From the NCBI GenBank assembly GCA_018402585.1, contig JAGYIO010000002.1, positions 288,406 through 352,405 on the forward strand: a DNA stretch of 64,000 nucleotides, given 5' to 3'. Positions 54,065 through 61,750 of this stretch are shown here, piece by piece. A program made the position numbers and the translations under genes. Numbering within the stretch: position 1 is the first letter of the stretch; each line of letters opens with the position of its first letter. Source of the DNA: Chthoniobacterales bacterium (GTDB lineage Bacteria; Verrucomicrobiota; Verrucomicrobiia; Chthoniobacterales; JACTMZ01). The notes under the pieces were generated by a model, which searched no databases, was not told the DNA's origin, and saw only the letters and a program-made list of their open reading frames with translations.

Positions 54065-54780
54065 TTCTCGCCGAGCGTCTGCTTCATGTCTTCCATTGGC
54101 CGGCGAGTTATCCGATCCGCCTGCTTCTACCGGGCATGATTCTCTTCTCGGTCCTGCTTCATGCGGCGGGTCTTTACCTCCTCCGGGTCAATCTGCCGGT
54201 GCGGGGCGTGGAGTTGCCGTCCTTGCCCGGGAGAGTTACGGTCATCTCTGCCGCGGACTCGGTCTTGCTCGCGGCGCGCGATCCCTCGTGGCTGCAGCCG
54301 GGGCGCTACCGCGACTTGCTTCTGCCCGTGCCGCGCGTCGAGCGTCCGCCTCGTGCCCTGCAACCCGCGCTGCCCCCGCTCAAACCGGCGCCGCCGGAAG
54401 TGGGGACCGAACGGTGGGTCCCGGCTTTGCCGCCGCTCGCCGTGCAAGCGCGCTTCGAGCCGAGAGCCGCTGCGTTGCCTCCGGTACTGGCGCCGGTTGC
54501 GGCGCGCTTCGAAAGTGGCGGCCCGGAAGTGTCGCCGGACGTCTTGGATCGCCTGGCGGCGGCGGCACCAACGCAACCACCTGGCCTGCCGACCGAGTTG
54601 TTCCTTGTGCTCGATGCAGCCGGCGAGGCGCGTCATGTCTGGTTGGTGCGCAGTTCCGGCGATCCTGCCTTGGACACCGCGGCGATCCGCGCGGTGCAAC
54701 TTTCGCGCTTCGGTCCAACCGAAGCAGGGCATCGTGGCATGCTGCGCGTGGTCTGGGGAAACATGGGGGTGAAGCCCTGA
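54061..54780 (+). CDS. tonB: TonB-like energy-transducing protein
   Basis: 239 residues. One N-terminal transmembrane helix (about 18-42, with His in 'SVLLHAAGLYLL' as in TonB SHLS-type motifs), a long Pro/Ala/Arg-rich linker ('ALQPALPPLKPAPPEVGTER'), and a C-terminal beta-alpha-beta domain ('TELFLVLDAAGEARHVWLVR', 'DPALDTAAIRAVQLSRFGP'). The 'L.SSGDPALDxAAxxA' stretch is the TonB/TolA C-terminal signature. Likely partner of outer-membrane TonB-dependent receptors, none of which is in the window. Overlaps downstream gene by one base (TGATG). Confidence 0.85.
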   Translation: MILAERLLHVFHWPASYPIRLLLPGMILFSVLLHAAGLYLLRVNLPVRGVELPSLPGRVTVISAADSVLLAARDPSWLQPGRYRDLLLPVPRVERPPRALQPALPPLKPAPPEVGTERWVPALPPLAVQARFEPRAAALPPVLAPVAARFESGGPEVSPDVLDRLAAAAPTQPPGLPTELFLVLDAAGEARHVWLVRSSGDPALDTAAIRAVQLSRFGPTEAGHRGMLRVVWGNMGVKP

Positions 54781-55016
54781 TGCGCACCAGTCTCTCCTTT
54801 CTGCCCTTGCTCTATGCGGCGGTCCTGGCCGGGCTAGTCTTACTTCTCTGGTTGGCCGGTGAATGGCGCCGCTCGCGTCTCCGCCGCCGCGAATGGCGTG
54901 CCATGGGTCAATGCCGGCTTTGCGCCGCGTGGGTGCGTCCGGTCGGCGGTGCGGACTTGTGGCGCTGCCCGGCCTGCCGAGCGCTGAACGAGCGCGGCGT
55001 ACCCTCGGATCTCTGA
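54780..55016 (+). CDS. Small membrane protein with zinc ribbon
   Basis: 78 residues starting at the A of the TonB stop (TGATG). 'SFLPLLYAAVLAGLVLLLWL' is a single transmembrane helix, followed by a basic stretch ('EWRRSRLRRREWRAM') and a zinc ribbon with two CxxC pairs ('CRLC' and 'CPAC'). No family name known to me. Its position as the fourth gene of an ExbB-ExbD-TonB operon suggests a regulatory or assembly role on the cytoplasmic side. Confidence 0.75.
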   Translation: MRTSLSFLPLLYAAVLAGLVLLLWLAGEWRRSRLRRREWRAMGQCRLCAAWVRPVGGADLWRCPACRALNERGVPSDL

Positions 55017-55080
55017 CTTCTCCGGCCATTTGGCCTCGCCAAATCTCGGCGGTTTGCTTTACCAATAACCCTTCGCAATC

Positions 55081-56328
55081 ATGAACGAGCGGCGTGTTGT
55101 CATTACAGGAATCGGAGTGGTCAGCCCGGTGGGTAATGACCTCGCCACGTTCTGGGAAAGCTTGAAGGCCGGGCGGAGCGGGATCGGTCCGATCACGGCG
55201 TTCGACACCACGAAGTTCGACTGCCAGATCGCCGGCGAAGTGCGCGGTTTCGATCCGACCCCTTTTTACACCACGCCGAAAGATGTGCGCCGCACGGATC
55301 GCTACACGCAATTCGCGGTGGGTGCGGCCAAGATGGCGATGGAGGATGGGGGCTATGACTTGTCCGCCCTCGATCTTGACCGGGTGGGTGTGATGATCGG
55401 CAGCGGGGTGGGCGGCTTGGCCACGATGGAAGCGCAGGTCACCCAGATGCTGACCAAAGGCCCGGATCGCACCTCGCCGTTCATGATCCCGATGATGATC
55501 AGCAACATGGCGAGCGGCTTTATCTCGATGGAGCACGGTCTGCGCGGACCGAACATGGCGATCGTCACGGCCTGCGCCACGGCGAACCATTGCATGGGCG
55601 AGGCTTGGCGGATCATCAAGTTCGGCGACGCCGATGTTATGGTCACTGGCGGAAGCGAAGCCTGCGTGGTGCCGGTGGGGGTCGCGGGTTTCACTTCGAT
55701 GCGCGCGATGAGTCTGCGCAATGACGAGCCGGAGAAAGCCTCGCGTCCGTTCGACCAAGACCGTGACGGCTTCGTCATGGGCGAAGGCGCCGGTATCCTC
55801 ATCCTCGAGGAATACGAACACGCGAAAAAGCGCGGGGCGAAAATTTACTGCGAGGTGGCGGGCTATGGTCTGACCGCTGATGCCCACCATATGAGTGCGC
55901 CTTTGCCCGGGGGGGAAGGGGCGGCCCGCTGCATGGCCATGGCAATGAAGCACGCGAAGGTCAACCCGGAGGAAGTCGACTACATCAACGCCCACGGGAC
56001 ATCGACCCCGGTGGGGGACCTCTGCGAGACCAAGGCGGTCAAGTTAGCCTTCGGCGAGCACGCGCGCCACGGCGGCCTGCTGGTCAGCTCGACCAAGTCA
56101 ATGACCGGCCATTTGCTCGGGGCGGCCGGTGCGGTGGAGATGGCGGCCTGCGTCATGGCGATGCGCGACAGCATTGTGCCCCCAACGATCAATCTTGACC
56201 ACCCCGACCCCGAGTGCGATCTCGACTACGTGCCGCTGACCGCACGGGAGAAGAAAGTGAAAATTGCCCTGAGCAACTCCTTCGGTTTCGGCGGGCACAA
56301 TTCTTCGGTGCTGATCAAAGCGGTCTGA
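55081..56328 (+). CDS. fabF: 3-oxoacyl-ACP synthase II
   Basis: 415 residues, elongation enzyme of fatty acid synthesis, cytosolic thiolase-fold homodimer. Catalytic Cys in 'IVTACATANHCMGEA', His in 'YINAHGTSTPVGD' and in 'SMTGHLLGAAGAVEM', Lys in 'VSSTKSMTGH'; start 'MNERRVVITGIGVVSPVGN' is typical. No acpP is adjacent. Ends 10 bases before the purine nucleoside phosphorylase gene. Confidence 0.97.
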   Translation: MNERRVVITGIGVVSPVGNDLATFWESLKAGRSGIGPITAFDTTKFDCQIAGEVRGFDPTPFYTTPKDVRRTDRYTQFAVGAAKMAMEDGGYDLSALDLDRVGVMIGSGVGGLATMEAQVTQMLTKGPDRTSPFMIPMMISNMASGFISMEHGLRGPNMAIVTACATANHCMGEAWRIIKFGDADVMVTGGSEACVVPVGVAGFTSMRAMSLRNDEPEKASRPFDQDRDGFVMGEGAGILILEEYEHAKKRGAKIYCEVAGYGLTADAHHMSAPLPGGEGAARCMAMAMKHAKVNPEEVDYINAHGTSTPVGDLCETKAVKLAFGEHARHGGLLVSSTKSMTGHLLGAAGAVEMAACVMAMRDSIVPPTINLDHPDPECDLDYVPLTAREKKVKIALSNSFGFGGHNSSVLIKAV

Positions 56329-56338
56329 GGTCCCGGCT

Positions 56339-57145
56339 ATGGCGTCCGCGATCACCCTCTCCGAGGAATTCCCGTCCGTCCCAGCCGAGCTGGCCGCTTT
56401 CCGTCCCAAGGTTGCCCTCGTTCTGGGTTCCGGGCTCGGGGGATTCGCCGAGGCCTGCGACCAACGTTTTGCCGTCCCCTATGCGGAGATTCCGGGTCTG
56501 CCGGAATCAAAGGTGCCCGGGCACGCGGGGGAATTCGTGGGGGCCGAATGGGGGGGGGCGCCGGTTCTTTTCGCCAAAGGGCGGGTGCATTACTACGAGG
56601 GCCACACGCCGGGCCAAGTGGCCGCGCAGGTGCGCCTCATGGCCTCGCTCGGGCCGGAGGTGTTGATCCTGACCAATGCGGCCGGCACGCTGAATCCGCG
56701 CTTCGCCCCCGGAGGATGGATGATGCTGAGCGACCACCTGAATCTCACGGCCGCGTCGCCCTTGTCGGGCGGACCGAATTTCCTCGACCTCTCGGAAGTC
56801 TACGATGTGCGCTTGCGCGGTTTGTTTCGCGGCCTGGCCGCCGAGTCTGGTCTGGCCTTGCCCGAAGGGGTCTACGCCTGCGTGCCCGGTCCGCAATACG
56901 AAACACCGGCGGAGGTCCGTATGCTGCGCACCCTCGGGGCCGATGCAGTGGGCATGTCGACCGTCTTTGAGGCCGTGCAGGGCCGTGCGCTTGGCATGAG
57001 GGTGGTGGCTTTTTCCTGCCTGACCAATTGGGCCGCCGGGGTCACCGCCCAACCGCTCTCGCACCAAGAAGTGCTCGAAACGGGACGCTCGGCGGCGTCC
57101 GCGCTGAGTGGTCTGCTCGGGCAGGCTCTGGCCAAGATGGCCTGA
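56339..57145 (+). CDS. Purine nucleoside phosphorylase (trimeric PNP family)
   Basis: 268 residues. Conserved blocks of the MTAP/PNP family: 'KVALVLGSGLGGFAE' (phosphate loop), 'GRVHYYEGHTPGQVAAQVRL', 'LILTNAAGTLNPRF', 'GPQYETPAEVRMLRTLGAD' and 'MSTVFEAVQGRALGMRV' with 'CLTNWAAG'. The Asn/Glu base-binding pair (Glu of 'QYETPAE', Asn of 'LTNWA') is consistent with a 6-oxopurine PNP. Salvages inosine/guanosine. Follows fabF with 10 bases between. Confidence 0.92.
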   Translation: MASAITLSEEFPSVPAELAAFRPKVALVLGSGLGGFAEACDQRFAVPYAEIPGLPESKVPGHAGEFVGAEWGGAPVLFAKGRVHYYEGHTPGQVAAQVRLMASLGPEVLILTNAAGTLNPRFAPGGWMMLSDHLNLTAASPLSGGPNFLDLSEVYDVRLRGLFRGLAAESGLALPEGVYACVPGPQYETPAEVRMLRTLGADAVGMSTVFEAVQGRALGMRVVAFSCLTNWAAGVTAQPLSHQEVLETGRSAASALSGLLGQALAKMA

Positions 57146-57209
57146 GCGGGGCCCAGCGTGGCTTCTCCTTTCCCCGGCGTGGGCGCGTCTGTTAAGTTAA
57201 GGAAGCCCT

Positions 57210-57806
57210 ATGTCCAGAACCGTCGAAGAGCAGGAGATCAAGGATGTCGATCTCGTGGCGCGTACCCAAGCCGGCGACCCACGCGCCTTTGACGATTTGG
57301 TGCGGAAATACAGCCCCCGCCTCTACGGTTTGGTCTATCACATGACCTCCAACCATGAGGATACCAACGACTTGCTCCAGGATGTCTTTGCCAAAGCCTA
57401 CCGCTCGATCAAAGGCTTCCGGGGCAAATCCAGCTTCTACACTTGGCTGCACACCATCGCGACAAACATGACGATCAACTTCCTCAAAAAGCGCTCGCGC
57501 ACCTACAACATGAGCTTGGATGACGTGGACAATGGGATCCATCACGACCCGGACTTCATTGAAATGACGTCCGGCCCCGACGCAAGACGAGAAGTAAATC
57601 TCAAAGAGCTGCAGCAAAGATTGAACGAGGCTATGATGAAGCTGTCGAATGAGCACAGAGCCGTGGTCACCATGTTCGATATCCAAGGAATGCCGCACGC
57701 CGAAATCGGTAAAATCCTCGGGATTTCCGAAGGCACGGTGCGTTCCCGTCTTTTTTACGCCCACCGCCAACTGCAGAATTACCTGCAGGAATTTTTGGTC
57801 AATTAG
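57210..57806 (+). CDS. ECF-type RNA polymerase sigma factor
   Basis: 198 residues. Region 2: 'FDDLVRKYSPRLYGLVYHMT', 'DLLQDVFAKAYRSIKGF', 'YTWLHTIATNMTINFLKKRS'; region 4: 'KLSNEHRAVVTMFDIQG' and the helix-turn-helix 'HAEIGKILGISEGTVRSRLF'. Closest in style to the RpoE/SigW group. Good 'aaggaag' before the ATG. Two genes follow: a one-helix membrane protein (3 bases) and an HtrA-like protein (overlap), so this is an ECF operon in which the membrane protein likely acts as anti-sigma and the HtrA homologue in signalling. Confidence 0.93.
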   Translation: MSRTVEEQEIKDVDLVARTQAGDPRAFDDLVRKYSPRLYGLVYHMTSNHEDTNDLLQDVFAKAYRSIKGFRGKSSFYTWLHTIATNMTINFLKKRSRTYNMSLDDVDNGIHHDPDFIEMTSGPDARREVNLKELQQRLNEAMMKLSNEHRAVVTMFDIQGMPHAEIGKILGISEGTVRSRLFYAHRQLQNYLQEFLVN

Positions 57807-57809
57807 CCC

Positions 57810-58232
57810 ATGAATACGGACCTCCACAACCTTCTTCGCCTCAAGCGATACGAGTCGCCGACGCCCGATTATTTCGAGCGCTTCCTCGACGAGTTTAACG
57901 AACGTCAACGCTCCGAATTGCTTCGCCAGCCGACTTGGAATTTGCTTTGGGAGCGCTTGGTCGGGGTCATCCCCGAGTTTCGCGTGCCGAGTTTGGCTTA
58001 TGCCGGGGTGGCTGCCGCCGCCGTGGTGCTCTCTACCTTTATTCTCGTCACCCAAAAGGACCCCGCGCCACGCGGTCCCAGTCTGGCCCTCAATGATCCC
58101 CGTCCGACGCTCAATGTCCTGCCGCCCGGCAGCGGCGACCTCCGTTTTCCTGTTTCCTCACGTTCCGAATTTCCCCCGCACTACGTGCTTGAGGCCCGGC
58201 CGGTGAGTTATGAGTCGCCCTACAGCTTTTAG
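57810..58232 (+). CDS. One-helix membrane protein, candidate anti-sigma factor
   Basis: 140 residues. An N-terminal cytoplasmic part ('DLHNLLRLKRYESPTPDYFE') is followed by one transmembrane helix (about 62-82, 'LAYAGVAAAAVVLSTFILV') and a Pro-rich periplasmic tail. It lacks the HxxxCxxC zinc motif of ZAS anti-sigma factors. Placed 3 bases after the sigma gene and overlapping the HtrA-like gene by 23 bases. Function from context only. Confidence 0.7.
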   Translation: MNTDLHNLLRLKRYESPTPDYFERFLDEFNERQRSELLRQPTWNLLWERLVGVIPEFRVPSLAYAGVAAAAVVLSTFILVTQKDPAPRGPSLALNDPRPTLNVLPPGSGDLRFPVSSRSEFPPHYVLEARPVSYESPYSF

Positions 58233-59253
58233 CCTTTGCGCCGTGCTCACCGGGGCGGCGCTGGTTGGAGTGGCCGGAGCTGATCCGGAGAAACCGTCGG
58301 CCCCGCGGGAGGTGGAGAGTTCCGCCCTGGTGGAGGCCATCGAGAGTACGGTGGCCGAGGTCTTTAACTCCGCCGTGCCTTCCGTGGTGCGCGTTGAGTC
58401 GGACGACGAACTGGGCAAAGTTTCCGGCACCGGTTTTTTCGCCGACGCGAGGGGCACGATTTACACGCTTAGCTCGGTGGTTGGGGATGGGCTGAGCATT
58501 TCTGTCACCCGCGGTGACCAACGTTGGCCGGCCACGTTGTTGGCCAAGGATCCGCGCAGCGGCATCGCCCTGATCAAAGTCGACCAAGCTGGGGCGACGC
58601 CTTTCCTCGAGCGAGGCGACTGCGGTGAAGTGAAAGCCTCTTCGCCCCTCATAGTGGTCGGTTTTCCTTTCGACCATGAGGTCTCGCCGAGCTTCGGCCT
58701 CGTGGGCGGTCTTGACCGGAAGTCGCAGGGAAAATTTTTCACCACGACGCATATCCGCGCGAATATTCCGGTGCAGCGCGGCCAGGGTGGCAGCCCTGTG
58801 CTCAATCTCGACGGCCAAGTGGTCGGCGTGCTGGTCAGCGGGCTCGAATCCGGTGCCGGTTGTTTCGTCCTGCCGATCCGCGCGGCGGAGAAAGTGCGCC
58901 AAGATGCGGTCCGGTTCGGCGAGGTGCGTCGCGGATGGGCCGGAGTGACCGTGCAGGAAATGCCGGTCGCCGTGCAGGGCTCGCACCTCATGATCGACAG
59001 GGTCGACCCGAGTGGCCCGGCTTCCCGTCAGTTCCGTTCGGGTGATGTCGTTCTGCAAGTGGGCGACATCGCCATCCGCGACCCCGAGGACGCCCTCACT
59101 GCCTCTTTCTTCCTCACCGCCGGTGAGCCGGTCGCGGTCCGGGTCGCTCGCGGGGAAGAAGTCCTTGATCTGCAACTGACACCCGCCGAGCACCCGCTCG
59201 AACGGAGCAGTGAATTGCAGGCCCTCGGTCCCGGCAGCCTCCTCGCGCCCTGA
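58210..59253 (+). CDS. HtrA/DegP-like protein without catalytic triad (pseudo-protease)
   Basis: 347 residues with a signal peptide ('LCAVLTGAALVGVAGA'), a chymotrypsin-fold part and a PDZ domain (about 228-330, 'GWAGVTVQEMPVAVQGSHLM'). Where active HtrA has His in 'TNxHVV' this has Ser89 ('YTLSSVV'); where Asp is expected ('TDLALLK') it has Gly118 ('SGIALIK'); where the Ser lies in 'GNSGGP' it has 'GQGGSP' (Gly193). All three residues are thus replaced, while the surrounding fold ('NLDGQVVGVLVSG') is intact. It may be a sensor or inhibitor of periplasmic stress proteins, or simply a peptide-binding scaffold. Confidence 0.88.
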   Translation: MSRPTAFSLCAVLTGAALVGVAGADPEKPSAPREVESSALVEAIESTVAEVFNSAVPSVVRVESDDELGKVSGTGFFADARGTIYTLSSVVGDGLSISVTRGDQRWPATLLAKDPRSGIALIKVDQAGATPFLERGDCGEVKASSPLIVVGFPFDHEVSPSFGLVGGLDRKSQGKFFTTTHIRANIPVQRGQGGSPVLNLDGQVVGVLVSGLESGAGCFVLPIRAAEKVRQDAVRFGEVRRGWAGVTVQEMPVAVQGSHLMIDRVDPSGPASRQFRSGDVVLQVGDIAIRDPEDALTASFFLTAGEPVAVRVARGEEVLDLQLTPAEHPLERSSELQALGPGSLLAP

Positions 59254-59276
59254 GCGGTGCGCTCAGAGCAGGCGCA

Positions 59277-60236
59277 TCACCCCTCGCTGAAGACACCCAT
59301 CGCGCGAAATTTGTCATAGCGCGCGGCGAGAAGTTTGGCCGGTGACTCTTTGCGCAGTGCGTCGAGGTTTTCCACCAGCGCCTTTTTCAGCCGGGCCGCT
59401 GCGCTTTGGTGGTCGTGGTGGGCACCGCCCTGCGGTTCGGGCACCACTCCATCGACCAGTCCGAGCTCCATCAGGTGGGGAGCGGTCAGTTTGAGCGCCT
59501 CGGCGGCTTCCGGGGCATGGCTCCGGTGCTTCCAGAGGATCGCGGCGCAGCCTTCCGGACTGATCACTGAGTAGTAGGCGTTCTCCATGATGAGCACGCG
59601 GTCGGCCACCCCGATACCGAGGGCACCGCCGGATCCGCCTTCCCCGATGACCACGGCAACAATGGGCGTCTCGAGCAGCATCATTTCCCGCAGGTTGACC
59701 GCGATGGATTCCGCGATGTGGCGTTCTTCCGCCCCGATGCCGGGGAAGGCGCCAGGGGTGTCCACCAGGGCGACGACGGGCAGGCCGAATTTGGCTGCGA
59801 GCCGCATGACGCGCAAAGCCTTGCGGTAACCTTCAGGGTGGGCACTGCCGAAGTTGCGGAGAATATTTTCCTTGGTGTTCCGCCCCTTCTGGTTCGTGAC
59901 CACCGCGACGGGGCGTCCGTCGATCCTGGCCAGTCCGCAGGGCATCGACGCATCGTCGCCGAAGAGACGGTCGCCATGCAGTTCGGTGAAATCCTCGAAG
60001 CAGAGCGCGAGGTAATCGAGGGCGAAGGGCCGTGCGGTGTGGCGGGCAATCTGCACCCGTTGCCAGGCGGTCAGGTTCTCGTAAATTTCCCTTTTCAGCG
60101 CGCCGATCTTTTTCTCGATCTTGCCGACCTCCGAGTCGACCCCGAGATCGGTCCCGTTGGCTTTGTCGCGCAGTCGCTGTAGCTGATCCTCCAGCTCGGC
60201 AATAGGTTTTTCGAAATCCAGTGGTTGGACTTTCAT
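59277..60236 (-). CDS. accA: Acetyl-CoA carboxylase carboxyltransferase subunit alpha
   Basis: 319 residues (same as E. coli AccA) from 'MKVQPLDFEKPIAELE'. Conserved: 'DYLALCFEDFTELHGDRLFG', 'NFGSAHPEGYRKALRVMRLA', 'LVDTPGAFPGIGAEERH' and 'GEGGSGGALGIGVADRVLI' with its oxyanion-forming Gly pair. Transfers the carboxyl group from biotin to acetyl-CoA. accD/accBC are not in the window. Divergent from the enoyl reductase gene. Confidence 0.96.
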   Translation of the reverse strand: MKVQPLDFEKPIAELEDQLQRLRDKANGTDLGVDSEVGKIEKKIGALKREIYENLTAWQRVQIARHTARPFALDYLALCFEDFTELHGDRLFGDDASMPCGLARIDGRPVAVVTNQKGRNTKENILRNFGSAHPEGYRKALRVMRLAAKFGLPVVALVDTPGAFPGIGAEERHIAESIAVNLREMMLLETPIVAVVIGEGGSGGALGIGVADRVLIMENAYYSVISPEGCAAILWKHRSHAPEAAEALKLTAPHLMELGLVDGVVPEPQGGAHHDHQSAAARLKKALVENLDALRKESPAKLLAARYDKFRAMGVFSEG

Positions 60237-60354
60237 CTGGCTGCATTCTGGCTGGACCACCAGGGCGTGGCAGCACAAAAAACGGATCGGGATCGACCTC
60301 GGGTTCCGGGCGATAGAGAGTTTCATCTGCTAGCGGAGTCTCTAAGCTCAAGAG

Positions 60355-61335
60355 ATGCCATCCATTCGTGCTGCGCGTTATCACCGCTGCGGAGTTCCCC
60401 GCGAAGTGCTGCAGGTCGATGAGCTTGCTCCGGTCCTGCCCGGGGAGAATGAGGTCATGGTGCAGATGCTCTCTGCCCCGATCAATCCGGCGGATCTCAA
60501 CCTGATCGAGGGTAAATATGGTGAGGCGAGGCCCTTGCCCGATGTGCCGGGCAACGAGGGCTGCGGGCGGGTGGTCGCCGTGGGTGCAGGCGTGGACCGG
60601 TCCTGGGTCGGCCGCATGGTGCTGGTCGCGGACCAGGCCTGGCGGGAGTCGGGGAACTGGCCGGTGGCGGGCGTGGTCGCGGTGCCGGATGGACTCTCGG
60701 CGGGCCGTGCCACGGTGTTGCGGGTCAACCCGCCGACTGCTTGGCTCCTCTTGCACCAATTCACCACCCTCCGGCCCGGCGATTGGGTGCTGCAGAACGC
60801 GGCGACCTCGGCGGTTGGACGGGCCGTGATCGAAATCGCGCGCCACCGCGGTTGGAAAACGCTCAATCTGGTCCGGCGGGCTGCGGCGGCGGAGGAAGTC
60901 CGGGCGCTGGGGGCGGATGCCGTGGTGGTCGATGGTGAGGACATGGCGGCGACCGCGCAGGAAATGCTCGGCGGGGCCGTCCCGCGACTCGCTTTGAATG
61001 CGGTCGGCGGTGTGTCCGCCACGCGGCTGGCCGGGTTGCTTGCGCCGGGTGGGACGCTGGTGACTTACGGGGCGATGAGCAAGGAGGCGCTGAAAATTCC
61101 CAATGGCTTCCTCATTTTTCGCGATCTGCTTTTCCGCGGATTTTGGCTCACCCGCTGGCTGCGCGCCGCGCCGCCGGACCAAGTCAGCTCCCTTTTCGAC
61201 CAAATTTTCCGACTCGCGGCCTCCGGATGTTTCGCGCCACGGGTTGTTGCGGAATTCCAGCTCGGGGAAGTTTCGGCGGCCGTGACCCGTGCGGAGGAAG
61301 GCGGGGGCAAGGTGTTGTTGCGGCTTGGGGGATAA
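60355..61335 (+). CDS. MDR-family 2-enoyl thioester reductase (MECR/Etr1-like)
   Basis: 326 residues of the zinc-free medium-chain dehydrogenase/reductase family: 'APINPADLNLIEGKY', 'DVPGNEGCGRVVAVG', 'DWVLQNAATSAVGRAVIEIA' (nucleotide-binding region) and 'VGGVSATRLAGLLAPGGTLV' then 'TYGAMSKEALKIP'. These blocks match mitochondrial trans-2-enoyl-CoA reductase (MECR), which reduces enoyl thioesters with NADPH, so a role in fatty acid synthesis beside accA is attractive. No Zn ligands seen. Divergent from accA with 118 bases between starts. Confidence 0.88.
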   Translation: MPSIRAARYHRCGVPREVLQVDELAPVLPGENEVMVQMLSAPINPADLNLIEGKYGEARPLPDVPGNEGCGRVVAVGAGVDRSWVGRMVLVADQAWRESGNWPVAGVVAVPDGLSAGRATVLRVNPPTAWLLLHQFTTLRPGDWVLQNAATSAVGRAVIEIARHRGWKTLNLVRRAAAAEEVRALGADAVVVDGEDMAATAQEMLGGAVPRLALNAVGGVSATRLAGLLAPGGTLVTYGAMSKEALKIPNGFLIFRDLLFRGFWLTRWLRAAPPDQVSSLFDQIFRLAASGCFAPRVVAEFQLGEVSAAVTRAEEGGGKVLLRLGG

Positions 61336-61459
61336 AAAAGCGGACGGACATCCTGCCGTGGAACGGAGCGGAGGAACGAGCGGTCTGCCCGTGCCCGTTT
61401 TCGCGCACGGAAACGTTTCGACATCGCCATGCGGTCGCGCTAACCACAACGGCTTGCCC

Positions 61460-61750
61460 ATGAGCGCTCCGCACCTCGACGTCCGCTATATCGCCAATCT
61501 GGTCCGCCTGCGATTGACCGAAGAAGAAATCACCGAATTGCAACCGCAACTCGACCACGTTCTCTCCTACATCGAACAGCTCGACGAGGTGAACGTCGAC
61601 GGCATCGAGCCGACGGCCCATGCTTCGGCCGTCTACAACGTTTTCCGCGCCGACCTGCCGCGCGATGGTTTCACCCAGGCGCAGGCCACGGCCAATGCCC
61701 CGCATTCCGGCAACGGGCTTTTTCTTGTGCCCAAGGTGGTGGAGGGGTGA
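61460..61750 (+). CDS. gatC: Aspartyl/glutamyl-tRNA amidotransferase subunit C
   Basis: 96 residues from 'MSAPHLDVRYIANLVRLRLT'. Family signature 'LRLTEEEITELQPQLDHVLS', 'YIEQLDEVNVDGIEPTAHA', 'LPRDGFTQAQATANAP'. Scaffold of GatCAB, which makes Gln-tRNA or Asn-tRNA. Its stop overlaps the gatA start by one base (TGATG); gatB is not in the window. Confidence 0.96.
   Translation: MSAPHLDVRYIANLVRLRLTEEEITELQPQLDHVLSYIEQLDEVNVDGIEPTAHASAVYNVFRADLPRDGFTQAQATANAPHSGNGLFLVPKVVEG

Noticed and set aside
54127-55995. 622-codon minus-strand frame opposite tonB and fabF
   Set aside because: Overlaps clear fabF and TonB coding sequences on the plus strand; no conserved motif.
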